Part shown: one piece after another, positions 11,834 through 23,800 of the stretch
Numbering within the stretch: the first letter of the stretch is position 1
Layout of the letters: each line of letters opens with the position of its first letter
Assembly: GCA_936440205.1 (NCBI GenBank)
Contig: OW387150.1
Location: 17,396,152-17,460,151 of the forward strand
Reading direction: 5' to 3'
DNA length: 64,000 bases
Source: Lepidonotus clava
Taxonomy: Eukaryota > Annelida > Polychaeta > Phyllodocida > Polynoidae
Program-made: the position numbers and the translations under genes
Notes under the pieces: generated by a model
Database searches by the model: none
The model's input: the letters and a program-made list of their open reading frames with translations, nothing else
What the model was told of the DNA's origin: nothing

Positions 11834-14800
11834 CTGGAAAACAAACACCCACCACATAGCATTAAATGCAGTTTTCATATTCATTTTGAGAAGTTTTACA
11901 TAGGGAGTACAGAAAGGAAACTAAAGAATATATAAAAGTAGGGACTCCTTCAAATAAAAAATGTGTGTCTAAAGCCCCATACCCACTAGGCGATTTTACC
12001 GGCGACTGGAGATGGGCAACAGTAGAATTACTGGTAAAATCATCACCAAATCAGAGCACCTGTTAGCATGTGACATTTCAACATTAAATCTAACAGGTGA
12101 TCTGAATTGGTGACGATTTTACCAGAAATTCTGCTGTTTCCCATCTCCAATCGCCGGTAAAATCGCCTAGTGGGTATGGGGCTTTACATAGGCAATATCA
12201 AGATTTGCTCTAGTGTTGATAAAATGCCTGTGTATGTATGTACTGAGTTCCTGAAATCTATATTGATTATATATATGTGCAATGATGTGTTATGATGTCT
12301 ATGCTCCCACTCTTAATTTGGTCACGTAATATCGCTGATTACTGTTTTGTCAATTCCACATGGGTACATTTTTCATAATACATACTAATCAATGTAATAA
12401 TCTGAAAACCAGGGGCAACCCTGATGGCTATTGCAAATAAAACCTTAAAAAAGAAATAAAAGGCTCTACATCAAATGCAGCTGATTGTCTAATGGCCATT
12501 AATAGCTTTGGCATATTGAGGGGAATGAATATATGTTGCTACATGTTTTTTGTAAACAAAATGAACGGTCTAAGTGGGAAAGAAGCAATATAAACCTTAC
12601 TGCTTTGATATGGACTTTTACATAAGGATTTGAAGATTTAAAATACGATTAATTTTTATCACTTTAAAATAAGGGTTAACATTATAAGGCAATTGACAGA
12701 AAAACTCACAGAAAGAACAGAAAGAACATTAAAAAATGACTATAGTCTTACACACAACATATTTACTTTAGGTTTACACTGAAAAACAATTTGTTGAATG
12801 GTAGGAGGGCATTCCTTTTAGATAATGAATTATCTATTCATCACTTCTAAATCTGAGAGTTGCGACGAGATTGTTCATCGTTAAACATGTGGCGCCTGCA
12901 CGTCCATATGAGTTCTAGATACGATTATTTGTTTTCCAAATTGGGCAGTGCTCACTTTATTGCACAAATAAAAACATACAGGTATTTCTTTCATCTAGAT
13001 ACGATTACTTAATCGTTCATTAATTAACCAAAATTCAAATTCATCTGATAACATAAACTCATGTCATTCAATGTAAATCCGCCTACCTTTGGAGATGTTG
13101 TCCCAGTAGGGGCTGAGGAACTCGAACTCCCCGGCCTTGATAAACTCAAACAGCTCGGTTTGGTTACGGTCAGGGCTCCTGAAGGGGGGGAAGCCGCACA
13201 GCAGGATGTAGGTGATCACCCCGACGGCCCAGTTGTCCACCTCCAGCCCGTAACCTGAAAACCAGTTGTTGTTTATATATAAATTGCTTAAATTTCGAAA
13301 AACGACAATGGTCCATCCAAGGTTGCATGTATGTCTGGGTGGCACATTCAGGAAATAAAAAAAGTTGGTGACGGTGGATATGTGGGATGTGGGATGAGGG
13401 GAGGAGCTATAGGAATTGTTTGTGCCTTAATGACTTCTTGTCTGAATTTAACATTAAAAACCTGGGGTTGGTTGGTTATTGGGGTTTAGCGCCGTAGCAA
13501 CATCTAAGGTCATAATTTATCACGGCGAGAACAAGGTTTGACAATTCTGTTGTTGATGATCGCATCTATGAAATGAACGAATCTATGAGAAGATAGAGAC
13601 CATACCCCTACACATTTACCGAGGCAAGTGTTCTTTAATATGCAGGGTCCCATAGGCCGGGCCCTACACACAACAGCCAGTGGCCCACTAGGAGCCTTTG
13701 ATAACCCTGTTGTTGTCATAGGGATACATGCAGAGGGGAGTAGCAGCCAGCCCACCTCAGCCCAGACTTGAACCTGGGCCGCCCGCACAACAGATGGACA
13801 CTCTAACCACTTCACCACCACGCATGCCTACCTGGGATTGGTGGTGGTGGATATGTGGGATGAGGGATGAGGGATGAGGGGAGGAGCTATTGGAATTGTT
13901 TGTTCCTAAAAGACTTTTTAGGCAAATTTAACATTAAAAACATGGAGTTGGTGGTGGATATGTGGGATGTGGGAGGGGGGGGGGGGGAGAGGAGCTATTG
14001 GAATTGTTCTTTCCTTAATGACTTTTCGGCCGAATTTTACATTAAAAATCGCATATTTTCTGAAAAAGGGAGGGCACGCCTCCCTTGCCCTTTCTCAATC
14101 CCCCCATGTTATCCTAAGTGAATAAAATATTTGTCCATAATCAATCAATTTAAGTACTTTATTTGAAGAGTAAAATATTCGAATAACAATACCATCATCA
14201 AAGGCATGTTTATGGCTTAATTTGGAAGATTTTTGTCTTCTTTTTTTTAAAACATTTTTATTATCCTGGGAAAAGTGTGATTTCTCCAGTCATCCCTTGT
14301 CGCCAGCGGTACTTGGTACTATTACAAATGCTGTTTCTCTATATTGCAGTGTTCAATTAGTTGTAATAATAATTAATAACTTTTCATAGATGTACATTGG
14401 TATAATATAGTCATTGACTGGTCAGGTCGGAATATATCCCTCTTTGCATCCCAAGAATATTTCTCCATAGTGTTCTCTATGGTGCTGGGAAGAACGGAGT
14501 CAGCCAACACTGGGGAGGACAGAGTTTAAAGATGGTTAATGTAATCTTCACAGGTATATACGTGACGGTAAACATGCATACCTACACTTCATTAAGCTGT
14601 TTTTCCACAGAATAAATGTGATTATCACCTGAGGTCCCACTGTGGCCCCGTATGCCCCCAGAAATATGAGCTGTTTTCTCCGCAGACAGGTTCCATAATG
14701 AACCAATCTACCCCGACACACCTGAACCTAATGAGGCTGAGACTGTTTCTCACCTGTTGTTGACGTCTACAGGTGGGTAGGGGTACAACCAGGTAAATTG

Positions 14801-17800
14801 CTGAGGTTAGAATGATGATGTGTTGGAGTTTAAAGTCTACTCAGCAATTTTTCAGCTATATCAAGACCAACTACGGTTTTTGACTTACAGGTCATTGATC
14901 GAATCTATGGGGATGGAAATGACAGTAAGGCAAGGTGGTGTAACAGGCACAGCCCAGACTCGAACCCAGACCTCCCAAGGGCGAGGTGAGGACCTTATCC
15001 ACTACACCATCCCACCCCCCTCTGCTATAAATCTGGGATATCAGAAACCAATCAAAGACCAGAGTATTTTCTACCATCTCCTTTCTTGCCCCTGTATTCT
15101 TTTCAGTTCAATAATAATCTGCAACTCAAAGTTAAAGTACTGATGATATGACTTCTGTCAACATACAGCACTTCATATAAGATGAAATAATACCATTTAA
15201 ATCAAATACCCTAAACATCCTCATGTCACAAAAATACCTCCACAAAATTTAATTTCAGCTGTCTCTGGCTGACCAGCTCTTTAACTGATCATTATTAATT
15301 TGGAGTTTCTCAAAAATGAAAATAGTGTTGATCAATCAAGGACCCCCCCTTTTTCTTATTCTGAAAGTGTAGTTACTTGGACTCACCTATTTCTGAGAGT
15401 ATCTCGGGGGCCACATACGTGGGGGTGCCACACACAGTGTAGATGGGTTCCGTCACCTCCATGGCCAGTCCAAAGTCGGCCAGCTTCAGGGTAATCGTCC
15501 CGTCACGGTTACGGCACACCTGCGACATGTATGGTGACATTATGTTTACAGTGATTAGGTATAGACACAGCTTCAGGGTAATCGTCCCGTCACGGTTACG
15601 GCACACCTGCGACATGTACGGTGACATTATGTTTACAGTGATTAGGTAGAGACACAGCTTCAGGGTAATCATCACGGTTACAGCACACCTGCAACATGTA
15701 CGGTGAAATTATGTTTACAGTGATTAGGTATAGACACAGCTTCAGGGTAACCATCCCGTCACGGTTACGGCACACCTGCGACATGTACAGTGACATTATG
15801 TTTACAGTGATGAGGTATAGACACAGCTTCAGGGTAATCGTACCATCATGGTTATGGCACACCTGCGACATGTACGGTGACATTACATTTACAGTGATTA
15901 GGAAGAGATATCACATTTACAGTTATTTGCACCGTAATGATGGGTTGCTTCTTGTCTTATCATTGCACACCTACACGTGAGAGTATTGTATGGTTACATT
16001 ACATTTACACTGATTAGGAAAGATGTCATGTTACAGTTATTTGCACTGTAATGATGGGTTGCTTCTTGTCTCATCATTGTACACCTACACGTAAGAGTAT
16101 GTATGATTGCATACAATGATTGTGGTACACTGTACACTGTAACATGGATACATCTATAGCAATTTGGCAAACAAATAACAATGTCATGTACGATTACATT
16201 AACAGTGATTAAATAACAACAAACCTATCTAATATTCGGTTACATACAATATTATCAGGCAAATCTCTAGAACACCAAAATAGTAACATCGATCTACAGT
16301 ACTTATGGAAAACACATCTCTAAGGATCTGTCCCGATAGCCCTAATTTTAGGCAAATTTCATGAATCGATATAATTATATGAGAACTACGAGATTTTGAG
16401 AAACAAATCAACGTTGTTTTCTAAAACTTCAGAAAATAACATACAAACTTGAAAAGCATGGAACTCAAGGGTGCTTTGAAGCACTAGCTCCGAGGAAAAC
16501 CTAATTGCATTAACTATTGCTGTAGGTTACGAGACGGCAGGGGATAAGCGGGATCAATATCCCACTAATTATTAGATCGATAGGGTCTACTTAAAGGGGC
16601 CTACATAATATTCTCTACATCCCATACCTCATATAAAAGAGTATGCATGGAACATTATCAAAGTTATATCTAATGATTGCGGATACATACATTGGTATGG
16701 GTACATTGAAAAGGAACATTTTGATATAATGTGTAATACATAAGTCTTAACACAATCAACAGCTTCTCTTCAAGTGCTAAATGAAACGTAAGATCCCAAG
16801 CGCCCATCTGATAGGTAATCTCACGTAATCGGTTAGGGATACTCTGGGGTCCATGTCAGGAGAAACATATATTAGGGGACCCTTACCAGTAAGTCTCTTT
16901 GGTATGAAGGACCTTACTAGTTGATTTTCTTCAATGCAAATGGCCTAACCAGTAAGTTACCTTTCATATGAAGGGCATTACCATAAAGGACCTTACCTGT
17001 AGAGCTCTTACCTTTCATATGAAAGGCATTATCCTTAGGGACCCTTTAATAAAAGTACTAAAGGGCCTTATCTGTAGGTTCCCTGCATAAGGAAGGACCT
17101 TACCTTAAGGTTCCTTGTAATCAAAAGCACCTAACCGAAAGGTTTCCTATGGCATGAAGGGCTTCGGCATTAGGTTCCCTTTAGTATTAAAGGGCCTCAT
17201 ACCAAGAGGCATTTATGGTATGATATATCATCTTTCCTTTAAGATAAAGGGCCCTTACAAGTAATCCTCTACAATAGGGGTCCTTTATGATATTATTTCG
17301 TTTATGAGAGAGGGCCTTTACCAGCAGTCCTCTATGATCTATGTTCCCTTTTAGATAAAAGGCCCTTATTATAATTTTTTTAATTTATACAGGATATGAC
17401 TCAAACAGTGTGTCTGGTCTCCCAGTGTGGTCCTGTGGAGCATCTGGGCACAATTTCGTGCAGGGGTCATCGAAATGTCCTATTTTCCATGCTGCACTGC
17501 ATGGGACTTTAACCGATACAGTGCCAATGCCAACGAGTGGTACCGATACCTCAATGACGCTGGCCACCCCAAGCCCTGTATTTTGGATATAGTAGCCCTT
17601 TATCTTCTATGTTTTATAAAATGTCCTCTTTGATCTTTGCTAACTTCAAGGTAAAAGGCCCTTACCAGTAGGTTCTCAGGTTTGAGGTCTCTGTGGATGG
17701 TGTGGAGGTAGCAGAGGGCCTTGGCCAAGTAACACACCATCCGGCAGCCCTTACCAGTAGTCCCCTATGAACTAGCTATGTTTACTTTAAGGTAAAAGGC

Positions 17801-20800
17801 CCTTACCAGTAGCCCTCTATGATCTTAAGGCCCTTACCAGTAGGTTCTCAGGTTTGAGGTCCCTGTGGACGATGTGGCGGGTGTGGAGGTAGAAGAGGGC
17901 ATTGGCTAGGTTACACACCATCCGGGCTGCCACGTCCTCCTTAAACTTGACACTCTGGGTAATGGCGTCAAACAGATCACCACCCTATAGAAAATACATG
18001 GAAATATTGTTATCTGACTTAAATATACAATAAACGTTAAAATCCTGAGTTATTTGTACAATGCAAAGTGTTATTGTATATTGGATATAGCTGTCATGCA
18101 TTTCAGTGACCAATAGTTTATTACATTTGTACTTTTTAATGCCTGATTTAAGTATGATTATATGTGAACAAAAACAAGCATGCTGAATTGACTGTGTTTC
18201 CTTGAAGGGAATCAATTAAAAGTGAGAGTTCACATGAACAGCTGAATTACGCAATAAATATTGAAACATCAAGTATGACAAGTTTTACTATCAAGCACCT
18301 TACTTGACAATTTTAATTGTCAAGTGGACCTACTTTGACAAGTTTAATTGTCAAGCATCCCATACCTTGAAAAGTTATCAACTGAATGGACCCACCTTTA
18401 CAAGTTCCATAATGAGGTAGATCTCGTCTTTGGTCTCGAACTCGTCCACTAACTTCACAATGTTCTCTTGGTCACACAACCTCATGATCTCGATCTCATT
18501 CTCGATCATGTGTTCCTTGCCCTTCAACTTGGACTTGTCAATGACCTTCATGGCATAGTCCGGGCCTTGGCCGTCCTTACTACGGCACTGTTTGACAATA
18601 GCAAAGTTCCCATCCCCTAGAGTCCGTCCCGGCTCATACTTAGCTAAAACGTGGGATACATTGGAGATCTGCCGCTCCAGTTTGGTTTTGCCCCCTCTTT
18701 TATTCTTGGCTGCCTCCGCTTCCTTTAGTTTCCTTTCTTGTTCCTCCTTTTCCTTCCTCTCCTTTTCTAATCGCTCTTGTTCCTCTCTTTCTTTTCTTTC
18801 CCGTTCCTCTCTTTCTTTTCTTTCCTTCTCCTCTTGCTCTTTACGCTCTCTTTCTTTTCTCTCCTCCTCTTCCTTGGCTTTTCTTTCAGCCTCTTCTCTT
18901 TCTTGTCTCTCCTTTTCTAACCTTTCTTGTTCCTTCCGCTTTCTCTCCTGTTCCTCATCGCTGTCGAAGTCATTTGATCTGGGACTTATTTTACTTTTCC
19001 TGGGGCTCAGATATAGATCATCGTCACTTTCGTAGCCATCCTCATGAGAGGGGGCTTTCTTGGGTTTCTTTTTGGCCCTATCATCTTCTTTGACGACCAC
19101 AATCACTTTAGGCTCATCATTCCTCTTCCTTCTCCTCGCATCCTCTTCCTTCCTCGCCCTCTCCTCTGCTTCTCGTAACCTTATCTCTGCCTCTTTCTTC
19201 TTTCTTTCTCTCTCTTTTTCCTCTTGTACCTTTCGGAAAGAGTCCCTCTCCTGGATAGGTTTAAGAGGCAGCAGTCCTTTCTTTCTCTTCTCCTCCTCCA
19301 GGCTTCTTTGCTCTGCTTCTAACCGTTTCTGCATCTTCTTCCTAGCCTTCTCCCTCTCTAGCTCGGCCACCTTCTGTCGCTCCCGTTCTATCCTCGCCTG
19401 TCCTTCGGGCAGTTCATTCCTGCGCTTCACCCCCTCATAGTACACCTCATCCCTCTCCCCGTCGTCCCTATTACTGGAGTCACTCCCGAACCCACTGTCC
19501 CGTTTGGAGGTGGTGGTGGCGTCGTCTTTGGAGTCGTCCTGCTCGCGAGCTCGTATGAGAGCAGCTCGCCGCTTCTTCTTCTCCAGGTCCTTGACCATGT
19601 TCTTGGCGTTGGGGTTGTCCGGGTAGACCTCCTGGATCACCTCTTGCACGTCCCCGGAGGTGAGTGGCTCGTTCCCCACGGCTATAAACACTTCCTCCTC
19701 CCTGAAGAACTCACTCACTCCCTGCACCTCCTTACCCTTCAAAGTAAACAACTTCTTCACTTTGTTATTCCTCCATTTTGGTCCGAAAGCTTCAGATATA
19801 TCCTTCATCATCTGCTCATAAGACTGCACCGTGCGCCGGTTCAGCAGGATCTTCACATTGGTGCGGGGGCGTTCGTTACTGTGGCGGACCACTGTGATGA
19901 CCCGGGGCTTCATGGCGGCCTGTTCGGCCCGGTTGTTCCAGGAGCGGTTCGCGAACGACCCCGGAAGTCGGCGTGACGTCGGGACGGACTGCCGCAATGG
20001 CCGCCCCGGCTGGAAGGCGCCATAACCGCTCTTGCCCAGGCTGCTGCCGAAGTCGGAATACGCGTCATGTTGGTGAGGGCGACCTGGAGGGGTACAATTG
20101 AGAAATATGAGTCAATGTATTGATTTTTTTCTTGACAATTTATTGTAGACAAATGCCCTTTAATGATGAAAAGAAAGGGAGAAAAATGGGCAGGGAGGCT
20201 GGGGGAGTAAATGGTAATGTTGCAATGCAAAGGCCAGTGGGTTAAAAACACTCAAGGAAATCTTGTTGTTATTTCAGAAAAAAAAGTTTGAAACACATGA
20301 CAATCAGCATTGTACAAGTACAATGCATACATTGGTGGCTGAGCTGCAAAAGCGCATTTCATGCAGATGGTCATACACCGGTTAAGATGGCATCTTTTGA
20401 CAATGAAAAAACTATTTCTAACATGGTAGGCCTAATAGCATAGAAATGCCAGTGGAAACTTAATCGATTTAAGCGAATTGAGCAAAGAAAAGTGATTACT
20501 TTATAAAAAGATCTATATTTATCTATCATGGGGAATCGGGCGAAGGTGCAGACATGAACAAAACTATTATTATAGTTAGAAGATTGGACCTATACATTAT
20601 GGTGAAATGTGCATGCATTTAATAGGCCGAAGCGGAAACAATAGAATATGGAATTGAAGTGTAACAATACCTTGTAACACCTCAATGACCTCACTCTAAA
20701 ACCTCCAGACACGAGTCAAGTAATTGCTATACCGTTCAATTTCGTTTTATGAAGGCCTATGTACATGTTATTTTATGATTAGACACACATTTCAGAATAG

Positions 20801-23800
20801 CCTAGGCCTTAACCATAAAAAAGGGGAACTTGATATCACAATGGCCAATGGTTTGATCAACCTGTCGCGAACGTAGGCAAATTTGGGGTTGGGAAAAACA
20901 GATAAATTTATCTAACCTATAAAACATGTATTTAGAAAATCAAAATATAAGTCTTTAATAACAAGTTTTCAATACTTGACCATAGGCCTATATTATTATG
21001 GGCCCACTATATACGTGGTCTGGTTAAAAAAAGTGTGACGCTAATTGACATTACCAATTGGTGTAGGTGCAAGGAAAACACCAATCCGCTAAACAAGCAT
21101 TCAGGATGACAGGCCATTTTACCTGTCTTATTTGGTCTAGGTGTTCAGAAAAACCAACAGAAACTGTCACGGACTCGCAACAATGTACCGGCACTTTGAG
21201 TGTTGTCAAAGATGAAGTGTTCAACTTAAACATTTTCTCATAGAAGGGGTGTGTATGCCTCTAGTTGAAATGAAGGGATTAAACAGATAGTTTACTTTGT
21301 AGTAATGGCAAGACCAGTAACCCTTGCCTTACATAGCAAATACTTTCGGGGGAAAGTAAAGTGTCGGTCAGTTAAAACCAAACAATTAATACTATGGCTC
21401 ATTTATTGCCATACCTCTAACGGTTTAACTGTAAGTGTTCTTGGGAATACTGTGATTTTTACCAACAAATAAATGAAAAATCACCTGGTTACATAATCTG
21501 ACGCCTATGCTCGTTCGGATTAGGTTCTTTCATTGCATTACCACGACATAACATGATAAGGCCCGAGTGCCTTGACCAATTGTGGTAACATGATATCATT
21601 TTGATAATGCCAAATCAATTTTGTTGAGTGTTTTTCGTTTATCATATCAAAAGAAAGATCCAATGGAAGAATGTGTTAGTTAGGAAAGCTTGTGTATATG
21701 ACATTTTTAGAAATAGTAATTGGTATTCACGTTATTGCGCAAGATAATGTCAAAAGCATATTTATCTAACATTATCATAGACAGGCAAACTATATATAGG
21801 GTAAAAAAGGGGTATATCGCGCATTATATTTTTACCTAACAAACTTTTCTCCTGCATTTATAAGATTTTGCAATACTTACTCCCGGATTTATTTTGTGTT
21901 ATAGTGCACTACGATGTTTTTTTATTGCCATCATATTTTTGTCTCTAGCCTTAACCCTTATCAAATAGGGATGGATAATGTTCTAAACTATTTTTAGGCT
22001 TTGTATCGCGCACATCAGCCTAATATCGCGCATTTATTGTGCCTTTTATCGCGCATTATTCATAAAATCAAAATAAAATAATGATTAAAATGACGATCTG
22101 ACCAATAAAAAAGGTTTCCATGAACTAAAGGTCTTTATATATTGATATTTGGCTTTATAACCCATTGCACTAAGGTTGAATTTGTCAAACCGACATTGAT
22201 GATGTGATATCTAATCAAATTTTACAAAATTCCATTTGAATTTTACAGGAAAATTAATAAATCAAAAAATTTTCAGTCAAAATTTGGTATTTTATTTATT
22301 AGTTTCTTCAAGCATTACCTCAAATTGTATTTCTCCATATAGAACCATGTTAGGTGTATCTGCCAGGGGTATATAACAGTTTCTACTTTTCGCCCTGTAT
22401 GGGTAGGCAGTGAAAATGTTATTATCTATTTTTAAAAATTCATATCTTGCATATCAGGCTTATATCGAGGATAACTATGTTTTATATCGCGCATTCTTAA
22501 AAGAATTGTCAGGAAATATAGACAATAATGATTTGTTCATGAAAAATGAGTTAAAGTTGAATATGTACCAATATACGTCAATTCTTTTCATTGATACCCT
22601 CCTTGCCATGGTTTATGGGATGTGCGAATAATAGGGACATGATATGTCATAAAACATTTACAAAATAATGATTGAATATTATAGAAATATTAAATCAGGC
22701 TTGTATCGCGCAGCCCATATATGTGAAAATAATATTTCTGTTATTACTAAGTATTTATGAAAGTTATAAAGTGATATTATGAATAGTTTTAAGCATAATG
22801 CCAAGTTCTACCCGTTATTAGCGGTTTTATGTCACTTCATATATTTTTCTATATCTTAGGGCAATTAAGAAAAAATGCGCGATATACCACTGTGCGCGAT
22901 ACAACCCGGTTTTACCCTATATATATGGGTGCGATTTATTTTCTAGTAGGAAGCCACCTATTTGTTATTTAGTCTTTAAGATATCACCCTGCATCTAATG
23001 CCAAGAGTGACAAAAGTTTTCACAGGACCATTTACAAAATACAAAAACTTAAGTCGACCACCCAGACTTCACTTTAACTTGTAAATCCAGCCGGCGCCCA
23101 GCTTAGCATTACCCACTGCCAGCTGGTCATTTGCATCTGGATCAAAAGATTTAGCTGGGGATTAACGGGCGCCTTCCAGGATCCTTTGCTCGAACCCAGA
23201 AAGCAGGGACAAAGAATTCCACCCTCAAAGTGTGGTTAAATTGGCAGCCTGTTGGTGCTGTATATATACACACCTCCACAGGCCTTTACAATTCCCAGCC
23301 ATTGCCTGTTAGGCTACTGTTTGCATTGCAAGTGGCTTCTGGCAGGGCTTGACGTTTTATATTGGTGTATAAAAGGGCCACGGGGCCTTGTGAGATTGCG
23401 GCTATTCAATAAGCAGAATCAAGCCTGGAGAGCAATTCAATATGAATCTCATAAAACTGCTAATTTATGTAGAGACGAGTGGCGGTTAGGGTTGGACAAT
23501 GCTCCATAAATGTGGTGGTGTAATAGGCCCAGTAGCGATACTGTATGGCGGGCTGCAGGGTGCTGCGTAATACGGCTTATACCCAATGGTGTGAGAAATA
23601 CACATTATGGATGAGAATAATTTATGTCTAACCACGCGTTGGGTTCTTGAACAGCGGCCAGTTAAGTCAAAATACCCCCTCAGAAAATGGGATAATGGAC
23701 TGGGTATAGTGATTTACAATAAGGTTTAATTAGAAGCATTTATTTAGAGAAAGCGTGGGTAATGTAATTTGATTACCCAACAGTTATATTTTGAAAGTGA

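Larger units (their letters stand above)
11834..13086 (-). other. DCLK intron with foldback MITE and retroposon end
   Basis: Holds the 215-bp MITE at 11971-12185 and an A-rich retroposon 3' end at about 12395-12460. The rest is AT-rich with nothing recognised. Confidence 0.7.
13255..15386 (-). other. DCLK intron with 105-bp repeat array and two SINEs
   Basis: Holds three copies of a roughly 105-bp repeat (13360-14050), a full SINE between copies 1 and 2 (13472-13829), and a second tRNA-derived SINE (about 14880-15018). 14060-14880 has no recognised feature. Confidence 0.7.
15520..17837 (-). other. DCLK intron built largely of exon-edge repeats
   Basis: Contains the 87-bp and 115-bp arrays, then 16130-16870 with nothing recognised, then the degenerate donor-edge array and the partial exon copy. 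A GC-richer stretch at 17390-17590 is unexplained; no frame there shows a known domain. Confidence 0.6.

Noticed and set aside
13472-15018. Functional tRNA genes
   Set aside because: The A and B boxes belong to SINE heads; the acceptor stems do not pair and the sequence continues into SINE bodies.
17385-17592. Open frames on both strands in a GC-richer patch of the DCLK intron
   Set aside because: Short, mutually overlapping, no recognised domain or splice pattern.
18592-19976. Long plus-strand open frames (147, 126 and 110 codons) opposite the large DCLK exon
   Set aside because: They are antisense shadows of the ER/K-rich coding sequence, giving Ser/Leu-rich low-complexity translations with no start context.
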